A stretch of DNA of 53,659 nucleotides from positions 1 through 53,659 of the forward strand of contig JAFRQM010000022.1 of NCBI GenBank assembly GCA_017428625.1, read 5' to 3'. The notes below the pieces were generated by a model. It saw nothing but the letters and a program-made list of their open reading frames with translations. It ran no database searches and was not told the origin of the DNA. Below are positions 1 to 7,284 of this stretch, piece by piece. Position numbers and translations under genes: made by a program. Source of the DNA: Clostridia bacterium. GTDB taxonomy: Bacteria; Bacillota; Clostridia; Oscillospirales; Acutalibacteraceae. The first letter of the stretch is position 1, and the number at the start of each line of letters is the position of its first letter.

Positions 1-62
1 GTTGGTAGAGCAGTGGACTGAAAATCCACGTGTCGCTGGTTCGATTCCGGCCGAAGGCACCA
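1..62 (+). tRNA. tRNA-Phe (GAA), 5' end cut by window edge
   Basis: The D-arm remainder, the anticodon arm GTGGA-CTGAAAA-TCCAC (anticodon GAA), the T-arm with TTCGATT and an encoded CCA at 60-62 are visible. The 5' acceptor strand lies outside the window. Confidence 0.93.
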
Positions 63-65
63 TTT

Positions 66-141
66 GCGGATGTAGCTCATCTGGTAGAGCGCCACCTTGC
101 CAAGGTGGAGGTAGCGAGTTCGAGCCTCGTCATCCGCTCCA
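66..141 (+). tRNA. tRNA-Gly (GCC)
   Basis: Complete cloverleaf. Acceptor GCGGATG pairs with CATCCGC, the anticodon arm is CCACC-TTGCCAA-GGTGG with anticodon GCC, the T-loop is TTCGAGC, and CCA is encoded at 139-141. It lies 3 nt after tRNA-Phe. Confidence 0.96.
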
Positions 142-157
142 TTTTTTTAATATATAC

Positions 158-232
158 GGTACCATAGCCAAGTGGTAAGGCATCGGTCTGCAAAACCGAG
201 ATTCCCCGGTTCAAATCCGGGTGGTACCTCCA
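158..232 (+). tRNA. tRNA-Cys (GCA)
   Basis: Complete cloverleaf. Acceptor GGTACCA pairs with TGGTACC, the anticodon arm is TCGGT-CTGCAAA-ACCGA with anticodon GCA, the T-loop is TTCAAAT, and CCA is at 230-232. Third member of the tRNA cluster. Confidence 0.96.
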
Positions 233-235
233 AAA

Positions 236-270
236 AGAAAAAGTCGCGAAAGCGGCTTTTTCCTTTTTGT
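236..270 (+). terminator. Rho-independent terminator after the tRNA cluster
   Basis: Stem GAAAAAGTCGC / GCGGCTTTTTC (one G-U pair) with a GAAA tetraloop, followed by a T-rich tail. It closes the tRNA transcription unit. Confidence 0.8.
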
Positions 271-388
271 AGTCTTCATTTTTCACTCTTCATTCTTATT
301 TCTTCTCTCCGTTCTCTCCCGCGACTTTTTCCAATGAAAAGATAAGAGAGAAAAGAGAAGAGAATCGGTTGCTTTGCTGAGCAAAGCG

Positions 389-417
389 TTGATTATATCA
401 AATGACTCTGGTATAAT
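389..417 (+). promoter_or_regulatory. Sigma-A promoter of the four-helix-bundle gene
   Basis: TTGATT, a 17-nt spacer, then a perfect TATAAT at 412-417, just upstream of the GGAGGTG ribosome site. Confidence 0.7.
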
Positions 418-438
418 ATATAATACGGAGGTGAACAC

Positions 439-786
439 ATGGATAACCCTTTACTTGATAAATCACTGGATTTTGCTGTTCAAATCGTTCTGTTTTACGA
501 GAATTATTCCAAATCAAAAAAAGACACAACAATTCCTAAACAACTGCTTCGTTCTGCAACTTCAATCGGCGCAAATATCAATGAAGCCGTTTACGGAAAC
601 AGCAAGGCGGATTTTATTGCCAAACTCCACATCTCTTTAAAGGAGACCGGCGAGAGCATTTATTGGTTGACACTTCTGAAACGAACTGCGATTTTTGAAT
701 ATCAGTATGATCCTTTGTTATCACAAGCAGAAGAAATCAAACGTATGTTGATATCATCCATCAAAACAGCAAAAGGCGGGATATAA
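439..786 (+). CDS. Four-helix-bundle protein (23S rRNA-IVS / Avd-like family)
   Basis: 115 residues, almost all helical. The pattern LRSATSIGANINEA (residues 37-50), followed by K-x-x-F and an H-I-S-L-K-E-T-G-E-S-x-x-WL stretch (64-78), is the signature of the small four-helix-bundle family found in rRNA intervening sequences and as stand-alone genes. The same fold is used by the Avd accessory protein of diversity-generating retroelements, but no reverse transcriptase or variable repeat is nearby. The start follows GGAGGTG with good spacing; an upstream ATG at 374 in another frame is a shadow. A GNAT gene starts 2 nt after its stop, so the two are probably co-transcribed. Molecular role unknown. 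Confidence 0.85.
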   Translation: MDNPLLDKSLDFAVQIVLFYENYSKSKKDTTIPKQLLRSATSIGANINEAVYGNSKADFIAKLHISLKETGESIYWLTLLKRTAIFEYQYDPLLSQAEEIKRMLISSIKTAKGGI

Positions 787-788
787 TT

Positions 789-1229
789 ATGGATTATTCA
801 GAGCCAAAGATTCGAGCATCTTTCGCTACTGATGCGGGTGATATTCGTGACATTTGTGAATTCAGTCTCGGTTATCCGTGTGAATCGGCGCTTGTCAAAT
901 ATCGCTTGGAGCAATTGAACCGTGAGGAAGAAATTGTTTTAGTCGCAGAAGTTGACGGCAGGGTTGTCGGGTTTGTTCACGGAGAAAAATATCGTTGCTT
1001 ATATTATGAAACAGCGTTAAATATTCTGGGGCTTGCTGTTTTACCGGATTATCAAAAATGCGGTATTGGTTCAAAACTTATGATGGCAATTGAAATGTGG
1101 GCAAATGATAATTCCATCCGAATAATCAGATTGAATTCCGGCGCACACAGAACGGAAGCTCATACTTTTTACAGAAACATCGGTTATGTGAATGAAAAAA
1201 TGCAGCTTCGGTTTTTAAAAGAAATTTAA
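789..1229 (+). CDS. GNAT family N-acetyltransferase
   Basis: 146 residues, the usual size for a single GNAT domain that transfers an acetyl group from acetyl-CoA. Motif A is visible at residues 80-100 (LGLAVLPDYQKCGIGSKL, with the Q-x-x-G-x-G pyrophosphate loop). A motif-B-like stretch with FYRNIGY follows near 127-133. It starts 2 nt after the stop of the four-helix-bundle gene, suggesting translational coupling. The substrate cannot be read from the sequence. A second, unrelated GNAT lies at 2897. Confidence 0.9.
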   Translation: MDYSEPKIRASFATDAGDIRDICEFSLGYPCESALVKYRLEQLNREEEIVLVAEVDGRVVGFVHGEKYRCLYYETALNILGLAVLPDYQKCGIGSKLMMAIEMWANDNSIRIIRLNSGAHRTEAHTFYRNIGYVNEKMQLRFLKEI

Positions 1230-1617
1230 GTTGTCAAATCGTATTCTTAAGTTTTCAGTTTTCATTATTCATTAAAACAACAGGATTTTTAACAGAAAAA
1301 TGAATACTGAAAAACTGTCAAATTAAAAATGTCGGGTGGCCGCCTACACCCGATAATTATGGAATTATTCATTTACTCAGAAACCGATTCTGTATTATTC
1401 TGCGCTGTATGTCTGTTCATTAACAAAGTTGCACTTTAGTGAAACAGGCACAGCAAAGAGCACGCTTCGGCGTGCTCTTTGCAACTAAGTGTGCCTGACG
1501 GCACGATAAGTGCGCTTACGCTCGTGAAGTGCCTGCGGGCATGAGTTGATTTATTTCATTTCACTTTGCGGCTTGCCGCAAAATTTCACAATTCGTCAGA
1601 ATTATTTCACATCGAGC
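1230..1617. repeat. Gene-free strip with hairpin repeats
   Basis: No gene is visible. An imperfect inverted repeat (AGTTTTCAGT at 1250, ACTGAAAAACT at 1306) is followed by a very stable hairpin at 1453-1482 (13-bp perfect stem, TTCG loop), itself enclosed by AGGCACA/TGTGCCT-type arms. Then come motifs such as CTTGCCGCAAAATTTCAC and AATTCGTCAGAATTATTTCAC. The hairpin lacks a T-tract, so it reads better as an interspersed repeat than as a terminator. Confidence 0.55.
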
Positions 1618-1787
1618 AACGCGAGATATTGGATTCTGACATTATTGATGAAAAAGATGGATATCCTAAATACATTCAGATTCTTTGTGAAGACACAGAT
1701 AGATATACATGGAACTTTGAATATCACAAAATAAATGATTGTGGAAAAATATTATTATCCTCGAGTAATCGAAATACTATAGAATAA
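1617..1787 (+). pseudogene. Fragment of an unrecognised coding sequence
   Basis: An open stretch reads ...QREILDSDIIDEKDGYPK and continues with YIQILCEDTDRYTWNFEY before stopping at 1785-1787. It has ordinary protein composition, but the only candidate starts lie inside the repeat-like DNA upstream and have no ribosome site. It is probably the 3' piece of a gene truncated by the repeat. I do not recognise the family. Confidence 0.35.
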
Positions 1788-1817
1788 TACATTAAAGAAC
1801 ACCTGAATGGAATGTAA

Positions 1818-2015
1818 ATCCAAATAATAAGCAAAGCAGTTCACTTGCGTGCCAGAACAAACGCTCAGGTTGATATAGAATGGAACGCAGAAACGGCAGC
1901 AGTTACCGTTACGAGTGACAAAGCGCAGACGGTTAGGGTAAGTGTTAAGGGCGGAGACGAAAAAACAGTTTCTTTTAACCCCGGAGAAACAAAAACCGTT
2001 ACCCTTTCAAGATAA
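1818..2015 (+). pseudogene. 3' remnant of a GH95-like alpha-L-fucosidase
   Basis: An open frame with no start codon encodes about 65 residues. It contains VHLRARTNAQVDIEWN followed by repeated V-T-V strands and ends in KTVTLSR. The 'LRAR...V.IEW' pattern followed by a short beta-rich tail resembles the C-terminal domain of GH95 fucosidases, where G-L-R-A-R-G-G-F-x-V-D-x-x-W is typical. A stop codon and frame loss lie directly upstream, so only the tail of a deleted gene survives. The family assignment rests on motif memory alone. Confidence 0.45.
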
Positions 2016-2042
2016 TTTTTCTTTCAGACGGGAGGTCTTTAA

Positions 2043-2723
2043 ATGACAAAAAAAACTGCTTCTGAAAGCGGCAGGCAAACTGTTCGCCGGGCTTGTCATT
2101 ATCGCTCTGCTTCTGTTTCTGCCCGCAGGCACCGCGGCCTTTTATAACGGCTGGATGTTTATTGTAATTCTGTTTGTGCCTATGATTATCGCGGGTCTGG
2201 TTCTTATGAAAAAGAACCCCGCTCTGCTCGAAAAACGCCTCAACGCCAAAGAGAAAGAAGACGAGCAAAAATCCGTTCTTGTTATGAGCGGTCTTATGTT
2301 CCTCGCCGCTTTTGTTGCCGCGGGGCTGTGCTTCCGCTTCGGTTTTCTTGTTCTGCCGCTCTGGCTTGCGAAATCAGGCGCGGTAATATTTCTTGCCGCT
2401 TATGTGCTTATGTAATGTATGCCGAGGTTCTGCGAGAGAACGCATACCTTTCAAGAACGGTAGAGGTTCAGGAGAATCAGAAGGTCATTGACACCGGGCT
2501 TTACGGCGTAATGCGCCACCCGATGTATTGTTCAACTCTCTTTCTCTTTCTCTCAATGGGCATAGTTCTCGGCTCGCTTATATCATTCGCCGTTCTCCTT
2601 CTTTATATTCCCATAATCGCAAAACGCATAAAAAACGAGGAGCGGGTGCTCGAAGAAGGGCTCGAAGGCTATACGGAATATAAAAAGCGCGTCAGATACA
2701 AAGTCATACCGTTTATCTGGTGA
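2043..2723 (+). pseudogene. Frameshifted isoprenylcysteine carboxyl methyltransferase-family gene
   Basis: The intact product would be an integral membrane methyltransferase of the ICMT/PEMT-like family. The C-terminal half has the family hallmarks: AYLSRTVEVQ, then VIDTGLYGVMRHPMY and the NEERVLEEGLEGYTEYKKRVRY tail that contributes to SAM binding. Two lesions break it. First, a run of 8 A after ATGAC (7 would keep the frame) shifts the start out of the following KLLLKAAGKLFAGL frame. Second, near 2411-2416 five extra bases (TAATG) between VLM and YAEVLREN create a stop. The ribosome site GGGAGG is intact, so decay seems recent. A sequencing error could explain the homopolymer, hardly the second lesion. 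Confidence 0.75.
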
Positions 2724-2786
2724 ATTATTCAAGGTAATTCCGCCGCAAGGCGTGATTATAAATATTATTTTACAGGAGAGAACTGT

Positions 2787-2855
2787 TTGAAAAAGTTCGG
2801 AACAACGGAGATTGCGGGCTGACCGGGAGGTCTGCCGCAGTTAACGGACCTCCCG
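2787..2855 (+). promoter_or_regulatory. Hairpin, with a possible 11-codon leader ORF, upstream of the GNAT gene
   Basis: After AGGAGAG a TTG-started frame of 11 sense codons (2787-2822) ends just before a strong hairpin whose arms are CGGGAGGTC and GACCTCCCG (about 2824-2852). There is no T-tract. The role is unclear and the leader reading is speculative. Confidence 0.3.
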
Positions 2856-2896
2856 CCGTAAGGCATTGAAGTCAACAATTTTCAGGAGGAAAAACA

Positions 2897-3523
2897 ATGA
2901 ATAAAAATGACTGCGTTATCCGTTTGGAAAAAGAAGAGGATTACAAAGAGGTTGAAAACCTCGTTCGCGAATCGTTCTGGAATGTTTATCGTCCGGGGTG
3001 CAGTGAGCACTATGTTATTCACATGCTCAGAAACGACCCCGCGTTTGTCAGAGAACTGGATTTTGTCATGGAACTTGACGGCGGAATAATCGGGCAGAAT
3101 ATGTTTATGAAAACGGTTATAATCGCCGATGACGGCAGAAATATTCCCGTTCTCACAATGGGTCCCATCTGCATTACGCCCGCTCTCAAACGCAAAGGCT
3201 ACGGCAAACATCTGCTGGATTATTCCATTAAAAAAGCGGAAGAACTCGGCTTCGGAGCGGTCCTGTTTGAAGGTAACATCGCCTTTTACGGCAAAAGCGG
3301 GTTTGATTACGCCGGCAGGTTCGGCATAAGATACCACGACCTGCCCGAGGGCGCCGATTCGTCGTTCTTTCTCTGCAAAGAACTTGTTTCGGGTTACCTC
3401 GACGGCGTCACGGGTGTTTATCAGACGCCGCGGGGCTATTATGTCAGCGATACGGATGTTGAGGAGTTTGACAAAGCCTTTCCCTTCAAAGAAAAACTGA
3501 AACTGCCCGGTCAGATTTTTTAA
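2897..3523 (+). CDS. GNAT family N-acetyltransferase
   Basis: 208 residues. The N-terminal part has the beta1-alpha1 pattern of GNAT proteins (VIRLEKEEDYKEVENLVRESF). Motif A is at residues 86-119, with LTMGPICITPALKRKGYGKHL containing the acetyl-CoA loop R-K-G-Y-G-K. This is followed by the E-x-x-GF-x-A-V-L-F-E-G strand and the FYGKSGF segment. The family acts on small molecules or proteins; the substrate is unknown. The start is fixed by CAGGAGGAAAAACA. It is a single-gene unit ending in a strong terminator. Confidence 0.9.
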   Translation: MNKNDCVIRLEKEEDYKEVENLVRESFWNVYRPGCSEHYVIHMLRNDPAFVRELDFVMELDGGIIGQNMFMKTVIIADDGRNIPVLTMGPICITPALKRKGYGKHLLDYSIKKAEELGFGAVLFEGNIAFYGKSGFDYAGRFGIRYHDLPEGADSSFFLCKELVSGYLDGVTGVYQTPRGYYVSDTDVEEFDKAFPFKEKLKLPGQIF

Positions 3524-3542
3524 AAGCGGATAACTCAACAAA

Positions 3543-3583
3543 GCCGCAGGCGGTGAGAAATTCTCCGCCTGCGGCGATTCTTT
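3543..3583 (+). terminator. Terminator after the GNAT gene
   Basis: Stem GCCGCAGGCGG / CCGCCTGCGGC, extended inward by GAGAA/TTCTC with one bulge, followed by GATTCTTT. Confidence 0.75.
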
Positions 3584-3590
3584 AAAATGA

Positions 3591-3619
3591 TTGAATTACA
3601 CCTGCCGCTGTGTTACAAT
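3591..3619 (+). promoter_or_regulatory. Sigma-A promoter of the Pr6Pr-like gene
   Basis: TTGAAT, 17-nt spacer, TACAAT, about 50 nt upstream of the start codon. Confidence 0.65.
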
Positions 3620-3667
3620 ATTAAAATACAGAAAAAGAAAAATAAGAAAGAACGGAAGTAACTTTTT

Positions 3668-4414
3668 ATGAAAGAAAAAGGCTCTGTCTGGCAGAAAAAA
3701 TCAACAGGCGTTTTCCTTATGATTCTCGGCTGCCTGCTGTTATTGTCAATAATCCTGCGCGTGAGTTTTTACAGGTTTGAATACAACGAAAAATTCACAA
3801 CGGTTGACTATGGCAGATTCAATTATTTCTCATATTTCACGGTTCAGTCAAACCTTGCCGCCGCTGTCTATTGTGTTCTCGCGGCTCTCTCCGTCTTCGG
3901 TGTGAAAAAACTGAAACCAGTGCAGAAGCCTGCCGCAGGTCTTTTCATAACAACCTATGTCATTATTGCCGGCATAGTCTATTGCAGCGGCTTCCCTATG
4001 GGTTTAACCCCTCCGCTTGCCTGGGATACCGCTTATCACAGGCTGATAAACTCAACTCAGGTGCTTCATCATATGATTAACCCCGTCGCTCTGCTCGTTT
4101 TCTGGCTCAGGCAGGGCAGCGAGCCTCGGCTCTCAAAGCGCGTTCTGCCCGCCGTCGGAATTTATCCTTTTGTTTATTCGCTGTTCTGCATAGTGCGCGG
4201 AGCGTTTTTTAAGCCCGTGTTTTATGCATATCCGTTTTACAACCCTTACTTTATTCTCGATGTAATAGCAAAAGGCAAAGATGTCAGTTTTATCTGGGGT
4301 TATGTAACAATGCTGCCTCTGCTTGTTTTCGGAATAAGCGTGTTTGTCTGTATGGCGGCAGTCCTGCTTTTTGTTCATAACCGTCAGGCAAAAAAATACA
4401 CAGCGGAAAAATAA
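3668..4414 (+). CDS. Pr6Pr-like integral membrane protein
   Basis: 248 residues with about six hydrophobic spans (near 13-33, 50-70, 88-108, 130-147, 160-180, 213-238). The segment NYFSYFTVQSNLAAAVYCVL, then a conserved H in HHMINPVA, and Y-P-F-x-N-P-Y-F-I-L-D match the Pr6Pr family of bacterial membrane proteins. The name is shared with eukaryotic FAR-17a/AIG1-like proteins. No catalytic role is established for this bacterial family. It is transcribed alone from a clear promoter. The ribosome site GGAAG is modest. Confidence 0.75.
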   Translation: MKEKGSVWQKKSTGVFLMILGCLLLLSIILRVSFYRFEYNEKFTTVDYGRFNYFSYFTVQSNLAAAVYCVLAALSVFGVKKLKPVQKPAAGLFITTYVIIAGIVYCSGFPMGLTPPLAWDTAYHRLINSTQVLHHMINPVALLVFWLRQGSEPRLSKRVLPAVGIYPFVYSLFCIVRGAFFKPVFYAYPFYNPYFILDVIAKGKDVSFIWGYVTMLPLLVFGISVFVCMAAVLLFVHNRQAKKYTAEK

Positions 4415-4472
4415 CAGTAAATGATTTTTCGTCATACCGTAATAATTTAAATTTTATTTTTTCCTCATTTAC

Positions 4473-4501
4473 TTTACATAATTAAAATACAGTAGTATAA
4501 T
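4473..4501 (+). promoter_or_regulatory. Sigma-A promoter of the GH5 operon
   Basis: TTTACA, 17-nt spacer, TATAAT, followed by AAAGAAAGGCGG upstream of the ATG. Confidence 0.7.
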
Positions 4502-4529
4502 ATAAAGGTTAAAAGAAAGGCGGCTTGTT

Positions 4530-5786
4530 ATGGGTTTTTCAAAAAGAGTATTATCTTTCTTTCTCGCTTGCGTTATGATTCTCTCCGTCTGTCCCGTGAT
4601 TAATGCGGGCGATGCAACGACTACGGAAAGCGCCGCCTTTACAGATGATGATTTTCTTACGGCGAAGGGCAGAGATATTGTCAACAAAAAGGGCGAAAAA
4701 GTCGTTCTCAAAGGCGTCAATCTCGGCGCCTGGCTTATCTGGGAGGACTGGATAAACAATTACGAAGAGGTCTCCGACTGTTACGAGGCTTATGAAACTC
4801 TCATTGAACGCTTCGGCGAAGAGAAGGCATACGCCCTCATTCACGAATATGAAAACAACTTCATTACGGAATATGACCTTGACCATATAAAGGAACTCGG
4901 CTTCAACTGCGTGCGCGTGCCTTTCTGGTTCCGCAATTTCTATTATGATGACAGCGGCAGAAAAATCCTCGACGAAAATGGCAACTGGGATTTTTCGCGC
5001 CTCGACTGGATTGTTGAGGAATGTTCCGAACGCGGAATCTATGTTGTGCTTGATATGCACGGTGCGGTCGGCTATCAGAGCGACGCTCCCCACTCCGGCA
5101 AAACAAAGTCCGTCGGGCTTTATGACAAAACGGAGCAGGGCGAAAAATTCCGCAGATACACAAATGAACTGTGGACTGCTATAGCGGCAAGATTCAAGGG
5201 CAATCCCGCCGTCGCTATGTATGACCTTCTCAACGAGCCTATGTGCGACTGCGACTGCACCGAAATACGCAGAAGAATAAACAACGAATATATTTACGAT
5301 ATCCTCTGTAAAACCGTAAGAGCGGTCGATGAAGACCACCTCATAACCGTCGAGTGCATCTGGACTCCGCTCGCTGTTCCCCACGCCTTCACAAAGGGCT
5401 GGAAGAATATGGTCTATCAGGTGCATTTCTATCAGAAATCCGACTTCATTTTCAACCTGTTTGTTTACCTGACAAGAATATATTTTGCCGATGTGCCTAT
5501 GCTTATGGGCGAATTTTATCCGCTCGGCACAACAACCTGGGCAAACTGCCTCAGAACTCTCAACCGCTGCAATTTCAGCTGGCTTCTCTGGACCTACAAA
5601 GCAACAGGGCATCTTATGTGGGAGAGCGACTGGTGCATTATGGGCAGCAAAGACGGCTTTGAAAGGGCAAAACTCAAAACCGACAGTTATGATGAAATTG
5701 CCCGCAAATGGGGCGCGGATATAAAAACCGAAAACGGCTTCCGGGATTCCGGGCATTACTCAAGAGATATAAAGGATTTTATTTGA
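4530..5786 (+). CDS. Secreted glycoside hydrolase family 5 (cellulase / exo-beta-1,3-glucanase type)
   Basis: 418 residues. Residues 1-26 form a signal peptide (KR, hydrophobic core, VINAG cleavage region), so the enzyme is exported. The TIM-barrel starts with VNKKGEKVVLKGVNLGAWL (51-69), and NCVRVPFWF marks strand 3. Acid/base Glu236 lies in LLNEP; the nucleophile is Glu328 in LMGEFYP. HGAVG (177-181) and VHFYQ (298-302) are further GH5 site elements. 'GVNLGAWL' with 'RVPFW' resembles eukaryotic-type exo-1,3-glucanases, so a beta-glucan substrate is likely but not proved. No carbohydrate-binding module is present. It is followed 7 nt later by a pyridoxamine kinase. Confidence 0.88.
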   Translation: MGFSKRVLSFFLACVMILSVCPVINAGDATTTESAAFTDDDFLTAKGRDIVNKKGEKVVLKGVNLGAWLIWEDWINNYEEVSDCYEAYETLIERFGEEKAYALIHEYENNFITEYDLDHIKELGFNCVRVPFWFRNFYYDDSGRKILDENGNWDFSRLDWIVEECSERGIYVVLDMHGAVGYQSDAPHSGKTKSVGLYDKTEQGEKFRRYTNELWTAIAARFKGNPAVAMYDLLNEPMCDCDCTEIRRRINNEYIYDILCKTVRAVDEDHLITVECIWTPLAVPHAFTKGWKNMVYQVHFYQKSDFIFNLFVYLTRIYFADVPMLMGEFYPLGTTTWANCLRTLNRCNFSWLLWTYKATGHLMWESDWCIMGSKDGFERAKLKTDSYDEIARKWGADIKTENGFRDSGHYSRDIKDFI

Positions 5787-5793
5787 AAACATT

Positions 5794-6624
5794 ATGCAGA
5801 ACCACAACCATCAGAAAAAAATAGCGTTGATTAACGACTACACCGGCTTCGGCAGATGCTCCGTTGCCGTTCAGTTGCCGCTTATTTCCGCACTCAAAGT
5901 TCAGTGCTGCCCTCTGCCGACTTCAATTCTCTCAAACCACACGGGCTTTGACAGTTTTCAGTTCACCGATTTCACAGCGCAGATGCAGGACTACATTGAC
6001 GAGTGGCATAAACTCGGTCTGAATTTTTCCGGCATCTGCACGGGCTTTCTCGGCTCGGCGGCACAGATAGCGATTGTGCGCGGGTTTATTGAGCGTTTCG
6101 GCAGCAAACACACAATAACCGTTATTGATCCCGTTATGGGCGATTACGGCAAAACCTACTCCACCTATACGCCCGAAATGTGCGAAAAGATGAAGGAACT
6201 CACCTCTCTGGCGAACATCCTGACCCCCAACCTTACCGAGGCGTGTATTCTTCTTGACGAGCCCTATGATGAAAAAATCAAAGCGGAAAAAGTCGAAAAA
6301 TACGCCGCCGCCCTCTCGGAGCAGGGACCTGAAAAAGTTGTCATAACGGGCATTCGCCAGGGCAGTTATATTGCGAATTTCTGCTACGAAAAAGGCGGTA
6401 ATATCCACATAATCAGAACCCATAAAATCGGCACAAGCCGTTCGGGCACGGGCGATATTTTTTCGGCAATCGTCGCGGCGGACGCGGTCAACGGCGTTGA
6501 ATTTTCCGTTTCGGTGCGCAAGGCATCGTCGTTTATCAGCCGGTGCATCAAAAAATCCATTGAACTGAATATTCCTCTCACAGACGGCGTCTGCTTTGAG
6601 GAGGTTCTTCACTCGCTTAAATAA
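5794..6624 (+). CDS. Pyridoxamine kinase (ribokinase/PdxK-ThiD type)
   Basis: 276 residues. It phosphorylates pyridoxal/pyridoxamine with ATP in B6 salvage. Visible motifs are the N-terminal substrate region INDYTGFGRCSVAVQLPLIS (residues 13-32), DPVMGDYGK (112-120), TPNLTEA (144-150) and the ATP/anion-hole motif SRSGTGDIFSA (215-225) with catalytic Asp221. The closest well-known group is the clostridial pyridoxamine kinase; PdxY and ThiD share the fold. It starts 7 nt after the GH5 stop with no promoter of its own, so it is probably read from the GH5 transcript, although the functions look unrelated. Confidence 0.87.
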   Translation: MQNHNHQKKIALINDYTGFGRCSVAVQLPLISALKVQCCPLPTSILSNHTGFDSFQFTDFTAQMQDYIDEWHKLGLNFSGICTGFLGSAAQIAIVRGFIERFGSKHTITVIDPVMGDYGKTYSTYTPEMCEKMKELTSLANILTPNLTEACILLDEPYDEKIKAEKVEKYAAALSEQGPEKVVITGIRQGSYIANFCYEKGGNIHIIRTHKIGTSRSGTGDIFSAIVAADAVNGVEFSVSVRKASSFISRCIKKSIELNIPLTDGVCFEEVLHSLK

Positions 6625-6637
6625 GGAAGTGTTTTAA

Positions 6638-7252
6638 ATGAACAAATCAATGTGCATTGCATACAAAGTCCACAATAATCTTTACATAAACCTCACCAAC
6701 CGCTGTTCGTGTGCCTGCGTTTTCTGCCTGAGGCAGACTATGGAGAAAGTCGGCGAATCCGATTCGTTATGGCTCGAGCATGAACCGTCTTTTGAAGAAG
6801 TGGTTGAAGCGCTTGAAAAGCAGAATATGGATGACTACAACGAAGTCGTTTTCTGCGGTTTCGGCGAGCCGACAGAGCGTTTTGATCTGCTTATAAAAGT
6901 TGCAAAATATATCAAAGAGAACTATAATAAACCGATAAGAATAAACACCAACGGTCAGGGCAATCTCATAAACGGGCGCAATATCGAACCCGAAATGGAG
7001 GGGCTTATCGACACGCTGTCAATCAGCCTTAACACGCCCGATGCCGACCGATACAACGAACTTGTGCGAAGCAGGTTCGGTAAAGACGCGTTTTTCGCAA
7101 TGCTTGATTTCGCAAGAGATGCCGCGAAATATGTGCCGCAAGTTGTTCTCACTACAGTTGACACAACCCTCACTGAAGAGGAAGAGCAAAAATGTGCTGC
7201 CATCTGTGAAAATCTCGGCGTCACATACCGCATAAGACCCTGGGAAAGTTGA
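6638..7252 (+). CDS. TatD-family-associated radical SAM protein
   Basis: 204 residues, a minimal radical SAM protein. The CX3CX2C cluster motif is Cys23, Cys27 and Cys30 (in NRCSCACVFCLR). The SAM-binding GFGEPTE is at 74-80, and INTNGQGN matches the next strand. This short form, with YINLTNRCSCACVFC, is the type usually found fused to or beside TatD nucleases (the 'tatD link' radical SAM subfamily). No TatD gene lies nearby here. The reaction is unknown. It starts 13 nt after the pyridoxamine kinase. Confidence 0.85.
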   Translation: MNKSMCIAYKVHNNLYINLTNRCSCACVFCLRQTMEKVGESDSLWLEHEPSFEEVVEALEKQNMDDYNEVVFCGFGEPTERFDLLIKVAKYIKENYNKPIRINTNGQGNLINGRNIEPEMEGLIDTLSISLNTPDADRYNELVRSRFGKDAFFAMLDFARDAAKYVPQVVLTTVDTTLTEEEEQKCAAICENLGVTYRIRPWES

Positions 7253-7284
7253 TTATAACAGTTTAAATACACGGAGGAATTGTT

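Noticed and set aside
439..786. Avd accessory protein of a diversity-generating retroelement
   Set aside because: The fold matches, but there is no reverse transcriptase, template repeat or variable C-type lectin gene in the window.
4551..5756. Long minus-strand ORF (401 codons) opposite the GH5 gene
   Set aside because: It is a shadow of a strongly biased coding sequence, with no family motifs. The plus frame has a signal peptide and both catalytic glutamates.
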